63,641 bases of DNA from Bacteroidales bacterium (GTDB taxonomy: Bacteria; Bacteroidota; Bacteroidia; Bacteroidales; Muribaculaceae): the NCBI GenBank assembly GCA_014800735.1, contig JAAVFP010000003.1, positions 3,614-67,254 of the forward strand, written 5' to 3'. Below the pieces are notes generated by a model. The model was not told where the DNA came from and ran no database searches. It was given only the letters and a program-made list of their open reading frames with translations. Below, piece after piece: positions 1 through 8,250 of the stretch (the stretch's first letter is position 1; each line of letters starts with the position of its first letter). The position numbers were made by a program, and so were the translations under genes.

Positions 1-431
1 TGGTCGCGCATCTTGCGCTTGAAGTTTTCGAAGTTTCCGTCCACATCCACCGGTTCGCCGTCCTGAGCGGGGATGAAATGCACCGAGCCGATAGTGTAGT
101 CCAGGCCCAGCGAACGGAAGTAGGGATGAGAGGGCCCCCAGTCAGGACCAAGATAGTCCACCTCCATGCCTGCGAAGAAGCGGCACGAAGCAAGCTCGGG
201 CAGGGCCTGGATACGGCCTACCTCGGCAAGGTATTCCTCCACGCGGTCGGCGCTCATGTTGCAGGGCGACGCGATGGGGATAGGGGAGTGGGGTGTGAAA
301 CCATAGGCCTTGAAACCATCGGCGACAGCCGAACGCGCCATTTCAATCATGGGCGCGCGGCCGTCGCAAAACTCGGTGTGGCTGTGAAAATTATACGCAC
401 GGCTTCCGCCGCAGGCTTTTTCAAAATCCAT
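1..431 (-). CDS. Histidinol-phosphatase-like PHP-domain phosphoesterase (3' end outside window)
   Basis: The first 143 codons of a PHP-superfamily metal-dependent phosphoesterase are visible; the gene runs off the left edge. The N-terminus carries the metal motif HSHTEFCDG (residues 16-24), a second histidine in FTPHSP (residue 48), a glutamate in GMEVDYL (residue 90) and SVHF (His118), in the order expected for HisJ/HisK-type histidinol phosphatases. The family dephosphorylates histidinol phosphate in histidine synthesis, but Bacteroidetes also use this fold as general sugar or nucleotide phosphatases. ATG at 429-431 is the first start and lies 18 nt after the cstA stop, so it is probably last or late in the same operon. 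The exact substrate is not readable from this fragment. Confidence 0.8.
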   Translation of the reverse strand, partial: MDFEKACGGSRAYNFHSHTEFCDGRAPMIEMARSAVADGFKAYGFTPHSPIPIASPCNMSADRVEEYLAEVGRIQALPELASCRFFAGMEVDYLGPDWGPSHPYFRSLGLDYTIGSVHFIPAQDGEPVDVDGNFENFKRKMRD

Positions 432-449
432 ACAGTGATGTTGGGTTGA

Positions 450-1895
450 TCAATAAGCCACGTTGTGGACGATAGCGCCACGGCGCAGCAGGATGAGATA
501 ACGGGCGAAGAGAGCGGTGAAGATTGCGGCCACCAGCACTCCGATGCCCGTAGCATAGGCAATGCCCAGCCCGAAACCTTCGGGTTGCGGAGCAAAGAGG
601 ATGTAGGTGATGACAACCACGGTCATGAAAATGGCAGGTACGAGCGTTATCACATACGCGCGGTTGTGGCGTGCAAGGTAAACAGTGGCTGCCCACAGGG
701 TGAACACCGACAGCGTCTGGTTGCACCAGGCGAAGTAGCGCCACAGAATAGAGTAGTCAATCATCATCAGCGCGGCGGCTGCGGCAAAGATGGGAACCGA
801 CACAAGAAGTCGCTTGGCCAGCTTGGACTGGTCCACATGGAACATGTCGGAAACAATCAGTCGGGCCGAGCGGAGGGCGGTGTCGCCCGTGGTGATGGGC
901 GCGGCCACAACGCCAAGCAGCGCCAGCAGACCACCCACGGTGCCGAGCCATCCCATGGAGATGTCGTTCACGAGGTCGGCGGCAGCGTTGGCCGACAGAT
1001 AATCGCCCAACTCGGCATAGCCGCCCGTGAAAGTGATTGCGGCAGCGGCCCATATCAGAGCCACGATGCCCTCGGCAACCATCGAACCGTAGAACACCGG
1101 GCGTGCCAGTTTCTCGTTCTTAAGGCAGCGGGCCATCATGGGCGACTGGGTGGCGTGGAAACCTGAGATGGCTCCGCAGGCAATGCTCACGAACATCATC
1201 GGGAACACGGCCACCTCGTCGGCTCGGCGAGTCTGCAATCCCTCGGTGAAACCGTCGGGAATGTGATGGCCGCCGGTAAGAAGCACCCACAGCAGCCCCA
1301 CAGCCATAAACAGGAGGGCGAAACCGAAGATAGGGTAGAAGCGGCCTATCAGCTTATCCACCGGCACAAGGGTGGCAAGCATATAATACCCGAAAATCAC
1401 CAGGGTCCAGAACAGAGGTCCGGCCCAGTCGGGCGACATTTTCACCAGCAGTGCCGATGGGGTGAGCACGAACACAGCGGCAACAAGCACCAGCAGCAGG
1501 ATGGAGAACCAGCGCATGGTCTGCTTGACGGCTGGACCGAGTTCGCGCCCTACGAGTTCGGGCAAGGAGTCGCCGCCGGAGCGGATGGACATCATAGCCG
1601 AAATAAAATCGTGCACGGCGCCGCCGAAAATTGTGCCGGCAACAATCCAGATAAAGGCTGCCGGACCGAACATCACGCCCATGATGGCCCCGATAATCGG
1701 GCCCAGACCGGCGATGTTGAGGAATTGAATCAGGAATACTTTCCAGGTGGGAAGCGCCACATAGTCCACGCCATCGGTCTTGGTCAGTGCCGGAGTGAGC
1801 CGCGCGGGGTCCACGCCAAACACCTTCTCTACAAGAAGGCCGTAGATGAAGTAGCCGCCGATGAGGACGGCCAGGGATATAAGGAGAAGAGTCAT
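450..1895 (-). CDS. cstA: CstA family carbon starvation protein (short form, 481 aa)
   Basis: An inner-membrane transporter of 481 residues made almost entirely of hydrophobic segments. It begins with a membrane segment followed by FVEK-like VEKVFGVDP, and contains the glycine/proline-rich blocks typical of CstA (GLGPIIGAIMGVMFGP near residue 62, GGAVHDFISAMMSIRSGG near 90). E. coli CstA has about 700 residues; a form of about 480 residues is usual in Bacteroidetes. CstA/BtsT relatives are pyruvate/H+ symporters and have been linked to peptide uptake, so the substrate here is open. It sits 9 nt downstream of the flotillin gene and 18 nt upstream of the PHP phosphatase, consistent with one transcript. 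Confidence 0.88.
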   Translation of the reverse strand: MTLLLISLAVLIGGYFIYGLLVEKVFGVDPARLTPALTKTDGVDYVALPTWKVFLIQFLNIAGLGPIIGAIMGVMFGPAAFIWIVAGTIFGGAVHDFISAMMSIRSGGDSLPELVGRELGPAVKQTMRWFSILLLVLVAAVFVLTPSALLVKMSPDWAGPLFWTLVIFGYYMLATLVPVDKLIGRFYPIFGFALLFMAVGLLWVLLTGGHHIPDGFTEGLQTRRADEVAVFPMMFVSIACGAISGFHATQSPMMARCLKNEKLARPVFYGSMVAEGIVALIWAAAAITFTGGYAELGDYLSANAAADLVNDISMGWLGTVGGLLALLGVVAAPITTGDTALRSARLIVSDMFHVDQSKLAKRLLVSVPIFAAAAALMMIDYSILWRYFAWCNQTLSVFTLWAATVYLARHNRAYVITLVPAIFMTVVVITYILFAPQPEGFGLGIAYATGIGVLVAAIFTALFARYLILLRRGAIVHNVAY

Positions 1896-1904
1896 ATTAA
1901 TCGA

Positions 1905-2888
1905 TTATTCGTTGATTTCGGGCATCTGGGCCGAAGTGTTGCCGAGGTTTTCGCGCATGTTGGTGTCGGCCTCGATATTCTTCATCTTATAGTAGTCCAT
2001 GATGCCGAGATTGCCGTTGAGGAAAGCCTGAGCCATGGCCTTGGGCAGTTCGCACTCGGCCTCGATCACCTTGGCACGTGCTTCCTGGGCCAGAGCCTTC
2101 ATTTCCTGTTCGCGGGCGATAGCCATTGCACGGCGCTCCTCGGCGCGGGCCTGGGCGATGTTCTTGTCGGCCTGGGCCTGGTCAATCTGCAGGGCGGCAC
2201 CGATGTTGCGGCCTATGTCGATGTCGGCGATGTCAATCGAAAGAATTTCGAAAGCAGTGCCGGAGTCAAGACCCTTGCGGAGCACGAGTTTGGAGATAGA
2301 GTCGGGGTTTTCGAGCACTTGCTTGTGGCTTTCGGCTGAACCGATGGACGACACGATACCTTCACCCACACGGGCCAGCACGGTGTCCTCGCCGGCACCG
2401 CCCACCAGCTGGCGGATGTTGGCACGCACGGTCACGCGCGCCTTGGCAATAAGCTGGATGCCATCTTTAGCCACTGCAGTCACGGGCGGAGTGTCAATCA
2501 CCTTGGGGTTAACGCTCATCTGCACGGCCTGGAACACATCGCGGCCGGCAAGGTCGATGGCGGTAGCCATCTTGAATCCGAGGTCGATGTTGGCCTTGGC
2601 TGCTGAAACAAGTGCGTGAACCACACGCTCCACGTTGCCGCCGGCCAGGTAGTGAGCCTCCAGGTCGTCGCGGGTCACATCCTTCAGGCCGGCTTTGTGG
2701 GCCTCGATGAGCGCGCGCACAATCACGGCGGCAGGAACTTTACGGATGCGCATCAGCACAAGCTGAATGAGCGATATTTTCACACCGCTCACTCGCGCCG
2801 AAATCCACAGGAAGAAGGGGCAATAGTAGAAAAATACTATCAGCAGCGCCACCACGGCCACTGCAAGAAGGATGATGGTAATTTCCAT
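1905..2888 (-). CDS. floA: Flotillin-like protein FloA (YqfA/UPF0365 family)
   Basis: A 327-residue protein with one N-terminal membrane segment (about residues 3-22) followed by a SPFH/band-7-like domain and a long alanine/glutamate-rich helix (about residues 230-290, [30 protein letters not shown] split by charge). These are the features of the FloA/YqfA family that scaffolds membrane microdomains. Length matches the family. The gene starts 31 nt after the TPR/PD40 gene and ends 9 nt before cstA, so it is likely co-transcribed with both. The role in this organism is inferred from Bacillus FloA. Confidence 0.93.
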   Translation of the reverse strand: MEITIILLAVAVVALLIVFFYYCPFFLWISARVSGVKISLIQLVLMRIRKVPAAVIVRALIEAHKAGLKDVTRDDLEAHYLAGGNVERVVHALVSAAKANIDLGFKMATAIDLAGRDVFQAVQMSVNPKVIDTPPVTAVAKDGIQLIAKARVTVRANIRQLVGGAGEDTVLARVGEGIVSSIGSAESHKQVLENPDSISKLVLRKGLDSGTAFEILSIDIADIDIGRNIGAALQIDQAQADKNIAQARAEERRAMAIAREQEMKALAQEARAKVIEAECELPKAMAQAFLNGNLGIMDYYKMKNIEADTNMRENLGNTSAQMPEINE

Positions 2889-2919
2889 TTGTATTTGATT
2901 GATTGGTTACTTAATGACT

Positions 2920-4356
2920 TTATTTGGTTTCCAGGCGCACGGCATTGTTGCGCATTGCCGCGGCGCGCCGGCGCATCTGAGCGGTGGTCTGCTCGGACTC
3001 CAGGATGTCCTGGCTCACGCTGCGGTCGCCCTTGCGCCAGCGTTCGCGCAGGGCTTCCTCGCGGTCAAGCTGCTTGCGCAGCTCGGCTTCCACTCCCAGT
3101 GCCTCAAGCATTGCGCTGCGGGCACCGCTGTTCTTGAAATCCGACAGGCGTGTGTAAACCGTTCCCCTGCCGTTGTCAAGCTCAAAGCGGGGCGACGAGG
3201 AATCGTCAGCACCGTTCTCGGCCTTCTCGGGCAGCCGCGAGGCCAGCAGGGACTTATAGTCCGTGCCGGGTTTCTGAGTGAGCGTAATATCGCTCAGGCG
3301 TGCCAGGTCGTGCAGGTTGGGGTCGTCGGGGGCGGCGTTCACGCGCACTTCCGAGGGGATGAACACGTACACCGTCACCTTGCCCGGCTCGGCGTTGCGG
3401 TCAGTGGCCCACCAGCCCAGCCCCGAGGCCTCGTCGATGGCCAGCAGGTAGTCGTTGAAGGGCGAGTTGTAGGGCATGCCCACGTTCTGAGGCTGGAAGT
3501 ATTCGGGTCCATCGTCGCCGGCAGTGCGGCGGGTCATGAAAATATCGTAGCCGCCAAGCGAGTTCTCGCCGTCGTTGGCAAAGTACAGCGTTACACCGTC
3601 GGGCATCAAGAATGGGAACAGCGCGTTGCCCCCTTCGGCCAGTTGGTCGCCCAGCGGAGCAGGGTGGCTGATAGTACCGTCATCGAGAATATCGGCGCCG
3701 TAGAGCTGATATTTGCCGTCCTCGCCGGTTTGCGCCCACAACACCTCGGTGCGGCTTTCGGGCAGATAGGCTGCCGAGAGCGTCTGTGTGTCGCTGCCGG
3801 CTCCGATGCGTCGCACCGCGTCGCCCGGCAATATTTTGCCGGCTTCGCTGCTCAGGCGGTAAGCCTGGAAAAAAGTGGCCGCATCGCAGCTGATGGAGTC
3901 GATGACCTCGATTTTCTCCACGCGGTCCATCATGTTGCTCAGCTGCACCACGCGCGAACTCATTTCGGCATGCTCCTCGGGCACAGGCTTGCGGCTCTTT
4001 TTCAGCTGGGCTTCCCACTTGTCGAGCTCCGTTTCGGCCTCCTCCACATCGTAGCGGTCAATGGCATACTGCGCCAGCAGTCGCGAGGCATCTGCCACAC
4101 CGCGGGTCTGAGCCTGGCGCAGTGGTGCCAGTGCCTCATCCGTCTGACCGACAGCCATAAGCGAGGCGCCGAGATAGTAGTTCACATTGCCGTCGCGCGG
4201 CGACTTTTTCAGCAGAGCCTGCAGCTGTTCGATGGCTGCGGCATAGTCGCCGTCGGCATACAGTTTCTTGGCATCATCTATGGGTGCCGCGAAAGCACCT
4301 GAGCACGATGCTGCCAAAGCCAGGGCGAAGATATGTCGGAAAATTCCGTGTTTCAT
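2920..4356 (-). CDS. Secreted TPR protein with PD40 (WD40-like) beta-propeller segment
   Basis: A 478-residue protein starting at the ATG that opens a clean signal peptide (MKHGIFRHIFALALAASCSGAFA); a longer reading to 4434 would place charged residues and the promoter inside the gene. After the signal come TPR-like helices (about residues 25-110, DGDYAAAIEQLQALLKKSP), then propeller-type repeats including LMPDGVTLYFANDGENSLGG, typical of PD40 proteins. The C-terminus is a charged helical region. TPR+PD40 proteins in Bacteroidetes are often periplasmic or outer-membrane associated, some linked to type IX secretion or OmpA-like proteins; no specific function can be assigned. It is first in the operon with floA and cstA and has its own TAnnTTTG promoter. 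Confidence 0.7.
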   Translation of the reverse strand: MKHGIFRHIFALALAASCSGAFAAPIDDAKKLYADGDYAAAIEQLQALLKKSPRDGNVNYYLGASLMAVGQTDEALAPLRQAQTRGVADASRLLAQYAIDRYDVEEAETELDKWEAQLKKSRKPVPEEHAEMSSRVVQLSNMMDRVEKIEVIDSISCDAATFFQAYRLSSEAGKILPGDAVRRIGAGSDTQTLSAAYLPESRTEVLWAQTGEDGKYQLYGADILDDGTISHPAPLGDQLAEGGNALFPFLMPDGVTLYFANDGENSLGGYDIFMTRRTAGDDGPEYFQPQNVGMPYNSPFNDYLLAIDEASGLGWWATDRNAEPGKVTVYVFIPSEVRVNAAPDDPNLHDLARLSDITLTQKPGTDYKSLLASRLPEKAENGADDSSSPRFELDNGRGTVYTRLSDFKNSGARSAMLEALGVEAELRKQLDREEALRERWRKGDRSVSQDILESEQTTAQMRRRAAAMRNNAVRLETK

Positions 4357-4379
4357 CTGTATTTCTGCATTATGGACTA

Positions 4380-4387
4380 CAAAGATA
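4380..4387 (-). promoter_or_regulatory. -7 box (TATCTTTG) of the TPR/PD40-floA-cstA operon
   Basis: Perfect match to the Bacteroidetes TAnnTTTG box, 23 nt upstream of the chosen ATG and directly after the pspC terminator. This placement supports the ATG at 4356 rather than the longer reading. Confidence 0.7.
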
Positions 4388-4400
4388 AATAAAAAGAACG

Positions 4401-4427
4401 AAAAAAGCCCGGAAAAAACCGGGCTTT
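4401..4427 (-). terminator. Intrinsic terminator after pspC
   Basis: On the minus strand a perfect stem AAAGCCCGG / CCGGGCTTT with a T6 loop is followed by further T residues. It lies about 90 nt after the PspC-domain gene and just before the next promoter. Confidence 0.85.
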
Positions 4428-4519
4428 CGCACATTTATTCAGTACATTTCACAAAATTATCTCAAATCAGCGAGCTAAGCAGGGCGCCGACCAAGGCGCA
4501 TACGGCGGCTTCCATCTCG

Positions 4520-5560
4520 TTAGTAATTCAAGCCGATGGTCAGGCAGATGCCGGTTGCGATGAGTATGAGCTCGAGCACCAGGGTGGAAATCACCACTGC
4601 CCTCGAAGCTCCGCGCACATTGGACACAAAGCAAAGGGACGTCCACACAAGGGCCGACATGGCTATTATGCCTACGAGCACCCACACGAGCACCATGATG
4701 ATTCCTATCCCCACGTTGGCATAGTAGGGCACGTGCAACCCTTCGAATATAAAGGGATTGGCAAAGAAGAAATATGCTATTGTGCCTACCAGGCCGACGA
4801 TGAACGCCACCACCAGGCCGAGGTCAATTATTCCGGCCACCATGCCGAGGAAGCCCATCAGTATTTTGGCTGCGATGTTGAAAAAGGTGCCGATGAAGTC
4901 ATTTTCGTTGCCCGAAATAGGCGGAGGTGTAACACCTGTATTGGAATTATCGATAACTGTCTGGCCCACAGTGCCGACATTGATTGGGTCGCCCTTCATT
5001 TCAAGTATCTGACGCGGGCTGACAGCCGGCGGAATAATCATCCACAGCACAAGGTAGAGGATGGTGCAGGGCCAGAAGTAGGTGAAGCAGGTGATTACGG
5101 CGAACAGCAGGCGCATGATGTTTGCGTTCCAGCCAAGATAGGCTGCCAGGCCGCCGAACACGCCGCCCAGCACCTTGTCTTTCATGTTGCGGTACAACTT
5201 GCGGTGGCGAGGCAGATTGATGGTGATGAAGGGATCGTTTTCTTCATTCGCTGCTTCAGCAGCTGCGGGTGCGGATTGCTCCGAATGTTCACCGCCCGTT
5301 TCTTCGGACAGCTGTTCGGGGCGCCCCATGGTGGCAATCACCGTGTTGACATCGGCAAGGACTATCACGGCAGCCCCCGACTCGATTTTTTCGGCGAAAA
5401 GCTCGCGGATGCGGCTCTCGATGTCGGCAACGATTTCGCCGGCTTCTTCGCCCGAGAATGTGTTGCGGAGCTCCTGGAGGTAGTTCTGCAGGAGGATGAA
5501 GGCGTCTTCGTCGATATAAAATATCTGGCCGTCGATATTTGCGGGATAACTGCGTTTCAT
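4520..5560 (-). CDS. PspC-domain membrane protein
   Basis: A 346-residue protein. The start is set by an ATGA overlap with the PadR gene, giving MKRSYPANIDGQIFYIDEDA. The N-terminal cytosolic part (about 1-110) is a helical region often seen ahead of PspC in Bacteroidetes (FILLQNYLQELRNTF, ADIESRIRELFAEKI). A PspC domain follows (KLYRNMKDKVLGGVFGGLAAYLG, split around residue 135), then four or more membrane segments to the end. PspC proteins sense or respond to envelope stress in other bacteria; in Bacteroidetes the PadR-PspC gene pair is recurrent but its signal is not known. Translational coupling suggests the regulator controls this gene together with itself. Confidence 0.88.
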   Translation of the reverse strand: MKRSYPANIDGQIFYIDEDAFILLQNYLQELRNTFSGEEAGEIVADIESRIRELFAEKIESGAAVIVLADVNTVIATMGRPEQLSEETGGEHSEQSAPAAAEAANEENDPFITINLPRHRKLYRNMKDKVLGGVFGGLAAYLGWNANIMRLLFAVITCFTYFWPCTILYLVLWMIIPPAVSPRQILEMKGDPINVGTVGQTVIDNSNTGVTPPPISGNENDFIGTFFNIAAKILMGFLGMVAGIIDLGLVVAFIVGLVGTIAYFFFANPFIFEGLHVPYYANVGIGIIMVLVWVLVGIIAMSALVWTSLCFVSNVRGASRAVVISTLVLELILIATGICLTIGLNY

Positions 5561-5904
5561 TGTTCGGTGGTGCTTGTAGATTGATTGAGTAGGTGATTGA
5601 CTGTGAGGGAAATCTCGTTCCACGAATCGTTGAGCTGCGCCAGGAAGTTAAGGCCCAGTTCCGTAATCTGATAGTATTTTCGGGGAGGACCCGACGGGGA
5701 TTCTTCCCAGCGATACGTCAGCAGGCCGTCGTTTTTAAGCCTGGTCAGCAAGGGGTAGAGCGTGCCCTCCATCACTATAAGGTGGGCTTCCTTCATGCTG
5801 CTGATGATTTGCGAGGCATAGGCATCGCCGTTTTTCAGTAACAGCAGCACGCAAAACTCAAGCATCCCCTTGCGCATTTGTGATTTTAGATTGTCGATGT
5901 TCAT
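5557..5904 (-). CDS. PadR family transcriptional regulator
   Basis: A 115-residue winged-helix regulator. The ATG at 5904 gives MNIDNLKSQMRKGMLEFCVLLLL, the usual PadR N-terminus; a longer reading to 5967 would run through the promoter. The core KNGDAYASQIISSMKEA and EGTLYPLLTRLKNDGLLTYRW contain the DNA-recognition helix and wing hairpin, and RKYYQITELG is the classic PadR wing end. PadR proteins are usually ligand-responsive repressors that bind near their own promoter. The gene overlaps pspC by 4 bp (ATGA). Two direct repeats flanking the -33 region are a candidate binding site. Confidence 0.95.
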   Translation of the reverse strand: MNIDNLKSQMRKGMLEFCVLLLLKNGDAYASQIISSMKEAHLIVMEGTLYPLLTRLKNDGLLTYRWEESPSGPPRKYYQITELGLNFLAQLNDSWNEISLTVNHLLNQSTSTTEQ

Positions 5905-5964
5905 TTTCGGTTGAACTGTTATAGATTGTAGATTGTAGAGGGATGTCCTTTCTTGTTTACGCTG

Positions 5965-5995
5965 CAAAGTTACGACCTTTTATAGTACCTTGCAA
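5965..5995 (-). promoter_or_regulatory. Promoter of padR-pspC (TTG - 20 nt - TAACTTTG)
   Basis: CAAAGTTA at 5965-5972 reads TAACTTTG on the minus strand, a perfect Bacteroidetes -7 box. A TTG lies at 5993-5995 with 20 nt between, a canonical -33 spacing. The leader to the ATG is about 55 nt. Confidence 0.75.
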
Positions 5996-6008
5996 TACAT
6001 AGTACCTT
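5982..6008. promoter_or_regulatory. Direct repeat ATAGTACCTT x2, candidate PadR operator
   Basis: ATAGTACCTT occurs at 5982-5991 and again, identically, at 5999-6008, a period of 17 nt. The -33 TTG of the padR promoter lies between the copies. Autoregulation is inferred from position and from the habits of PadR proteins. Confidence 0.5.
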
Positions 6009-6043
6009 AAAACTTTCTCAGCTTAACACTAATTAACAAAACA

Positions 6044-6081
6044 ATTGGGCTAATTAGACATTTCAGTCCAATTAGCCCAAT
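6044..6081 (-). terminator. Terminator hairpin after the PorT-like gene
   Basis: Arms ATTGGGCTAATTAGAC (6044-6059) and GTCCAATTAGCCCAAT (6066-6081) pair with one mismatch; on the minus strand a T-rich stretch follows. It separates the 6.1-13.2 kb minus-strand gene run from the padR promoter. Confidence 0.7.
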
Positions 6082-6104
6082 ATAGAAATTTAGAAAGTAA
6101 AGTG

Positions 6105-6788
6105 TTACTTCATCCGGAAGTTATATCCCAACGTGGCGGATATGGTCATGTTGCGCGAGGCTCCGAAAGTATCGGCTTTGCTCGATGGATAAATGTTGCC
6201 CAGGCCGAAGTAGTAGCGGGCTTCCACCACCAACGAATGGCGGGGTTGCACATAGAACTCGAAGCCCAGCGAGGCGCAGATGCCGTAGTCAAACTTGGTG
6301 CTTACCGGCATAGCCAGCTGTTCGGTGCGCCGGTTGTGGGGATAGTCAGGCACGGCCGCGGGGTTGGTATAATCGAAATCCGCCGTGATTTTGTCCGACA
6401 GATAAAGCCCGAACTCGGGACCCAGGTTCACGAAACACTTGAAGCGGCTCGACCCGAAATAGATGTGGGTGAGGATAGGTAGGTTCACATAAGTAATGGA
6501 GCGGCTGTAGCTGAACGGGTGCTCCTCGTAGTTTTCCTTCCATCCGCGCTGCGCCCAGCCCAGTTCGGCTATTACGCCGAAAAGTTTTTCCTCGGAATAG
6601 CGGAAGGTGATGGCGCCCGTGGATCCCATGGCCCACGACTGTTTTACCGATGGCGAGAACGACATGCGCGACATCGTAACGCCCGCACGCCCGCCAAGCC
6701 AGATGTACGGTTTGTAGTGTACTTCAGCATGTGCCGCCAATGCTCCCAGGCTCAGCAACAGCGCAGCAAGCAGACCCCGCATTCTCAT
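6105..6788 (-). CDS. PorT-like outer-membrane beta-barrel protein
   Basis: A 227-residue protein with a signal peptide (ending near AAHAEV, residue 22) and alternating aromatic/polar strands throughout (RSITYVNLPILTHIYFG, FKCFVNLGPEFGLYLSD, HSLVVEARYYFGLGNIYP), ending in the aromatic strand YNFRMK. This matches the OMP_b-brl_2/PorT family of about 220 residues. PorT of Porphyromonas takes part in type IX secretion, but most family members in gut Bacteroidales are uncharacterised, so a T9SS role is not claimed. The start overlaps the stop of the upstream LysM gene (ATGA), so the two products are probably made together. Confidence 0.82.
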   Translation of the reverse strand: MRMRGLLAALLLSLGALAAHAEVHYKPYIWLGGRAGVTMSRMSFSPSVKQSWAMGSTGAITFRYSEEKLFGVIAELGWAQRGWKENYEEHPFSYSRSITYVNLPILTHIYFGSSRFKCFVNLGPEFGLYLSDKITADFDYTNPAAVPDYPHNRRTEQLAMPVSTKFDYGICASLGFEFYVQPRHSLVVEARYYFGLGNIYPSSKADTFGASRNMTISATLGYNFRMK

Positions 6789-8224
6789 AGCACACGCGCT
6801 GACATCCGGCCCGTGGGCAGGTAGTGAATAAGATAGAGAGCCGTGTTCACATAGCCCCCTTCGTCGTTCACGCGCTCAAAACGGAAAGTGGACTGGATGC
6901 CGGAGTACGACTCAGGGTTGGTGGGCGAGAACTGGCCGTCGTTGGCACGCAAGTTTTTGATGAGGTAAGTGCCTGCGTCAAAACCCATAATGCCGGTGCT
7001 GGGGATGCTCTCGGTCATGGCCGAACCATACCAATATTTGAAGTCGGCCTCGATATTTCGCGCGCCAAAGCCATTGAAGTCATCGTAGAAACGCGAGAAA
7101 ATGGTGGCCTCGAGCTTGTGCAGCAGGTCCTGCGCATCGCCGCGGAAAGCTGTCCAATCAGGATAGCCGAAAACAGCCAGGCGCGCCGGCTCGGCAACAT
7201 TATCTTCGAATTCGGAGGCCGCCATGCGGTCGCGCATGGATTTGAGCACGTGGGCGAACTTATTGAACTCCGCCAGGCTGCCGCTGGAGGGTATCACCAC
7301 GTACTTCTGCCCTGCGTCGGTCGGGAGCACATCCAGGTCGGCGCTCAGCAGGTTGGTGTTGTATTCGATTTCTATAGGCTCGATGCCGTCGGCGCGGTAG
7401 CTCTCGGTCAGATAAGCCGTGAACGATTCCTTGTCGTTGCGCCCCGTGGCACTGCGGATGATTACCGGAGTGTAGTCAGGCATTTCCATGCGCAGGCCTT
7501 TCACCGCCGTTTCGTACATCAGCTGCTGGGGAATGTTGGCAAGCATCATGTTGGGGTTGGTCAGATAGGTGGTGTCGCGGAAGTTGAGCACGTTGAGCAC
7601 ATAGGTGCTGCTGCCGCGCACAATCTCGCCTATAGCGTTGAGCGTGGCAGCATCGTCAGGCGCGATAATCACAGCCGAGCGCGTCAGGATGGTATCGGTG
7701 GCCATGGCCGTGCGCACTGCTGCCGGGTCGTTGCGGGTGTCATAAACACATATTTCAATGTGTTGTCCGCCGCGCGATGCAAGGCTGTCGGCGGCTATCA
7801 GCAGTCCCTTGTAGAATTCAAGAGCCATCTTTGAACTGCTTTCGGAGGCTGAGGAACCTAAGTTGAAAGGCATCATCACCGTGATGCGGGGCGCTGTGGC
7901 CGGAAGTTCAGGCTCGACTTCCGCAACCTCCACCACTTCAACATCCGGGTCCACGGGCACATGCTCGGCATATTCCTCGTAGGGGAAATAGAGCATCATG
8001 TTTTTCTTCAGGCCGTCGGCTGCCGAGGGATTATGGCGCACGATTTCCTCGCGCGTCAGGCCGAAGCGCTTGGAAAGACCGTAGATACTTTCGTTCTTCT
8101 GTACTTTATAATAATAGTATTGCTGGCCCTTGATTTTTTTTACAGGCAAATCAAGCGCTGCGGCCGTAAAGGCTGCGGCCACTGCCAGCGAGGCAAGGAG
8201 CAGTATGCGGGAAATTGCTTTCAT
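6785..8224 (-). CDS. Secreted LysM + type 1 periplasmic-binding-fold protein
   Basis: A 479-residue exported protein. The ATG at 8224 opens a signal peptide (MKAISRILLLASLAVAAAFT). A single LysM domain follows (about residues 35-80: YYKVQKNESIYGLSKRFGLT ... HNPSAADGLKKNMMLYFP), then a linker rich in Val/Glu/Pro, and from about residue 120 to the end a domain resembling the ligand-binding (ANF receptor/LivJ) fold, with IAPDDAATLNAIGEI and PSTGIMGFDAGTYLI. LysM binds peptidoglycan; the second domain may bind a small ligand or act as a structural module. It overlaps the PorT-like barrel gene by 4 bp, suggesting an envelope pair. The ATG lies only 6 nt after the -7 box. Confidence 0.85.
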   Translation of the reverse strand: MKAISRILLLASLAVAAAFTAAALDLPVKKIKGQQYYYYKVQKNESIYGLSKRFGLTREEIVRHNPSAADGLKKNMMLYFPYEEYAEHVPVDPDVEVVEVAEVEPELPATAPRITVMMPFNLGSSASESSSKMALEFYKGLLIAADSLASRGGQHIEICVYDTRNDPAAVRTAMATDTILTRSAVIIAPDDAATLNAIGEIVRGSSTYVLNVLNFRDTTYLTNPNMMLANIPQQLMYETAVKGLRMEMPDYTPVIIRSATGRNDKESFTAYLTESYRADGIEPIEIEYNTNLLSADLDVLPTDAGQKYVVIPSSGSLAEFNKFAHVLKSMRDRMAASEFEDNVAEPARLAVFGYPDWTAFRGDAQDLLHKLEATIFSRFYDDFNGFGARNIEADFKYWYGSAMTESIPSTGIMGFDAGTYLIKNLRANDGQFSPTNPESYSGIQSTFRFERVNDEGGYVNTALYLIHYLPTGRMSARVL

Positions 8225-8230
8225 AATCTG

Positions 8231-8238
8231 CAAAATTA
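8231..8238 (-). promoter_or_regulatory. -7 box (TAATTTTG) of the LysM-PorT pair
   Basis: TAATTTTG on the minus strand, 6 nt upstream of the ATG at 8224. The mRNA would have almost no 5' leader. It also suggests this pair can be transcribed apart from the glycan genes upstream. Confidence 0.6.
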
Positions 8239-8250
8239 CGCAAAAAATCG

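Noticed and set aside
78-449. Plus-strand ORF over the left edge
   Set aside because: It is the shadow of the minus-strand PHP phosphatase, which has clear metal-binding motifs.
1263-2339. Long plus-strand ORF (358 aa) opposite cstA and floA
   Set aside because: It spans two real minus-strand genes and has a composition of antisense GC-rich codons (many His, Gly, Gln) without domain signs.
4268-5584. Plus-strand ORF (438 aa) opposite pspC
   Set aside because: It runs through a terminator and promoter and over two real genes on the other strand.
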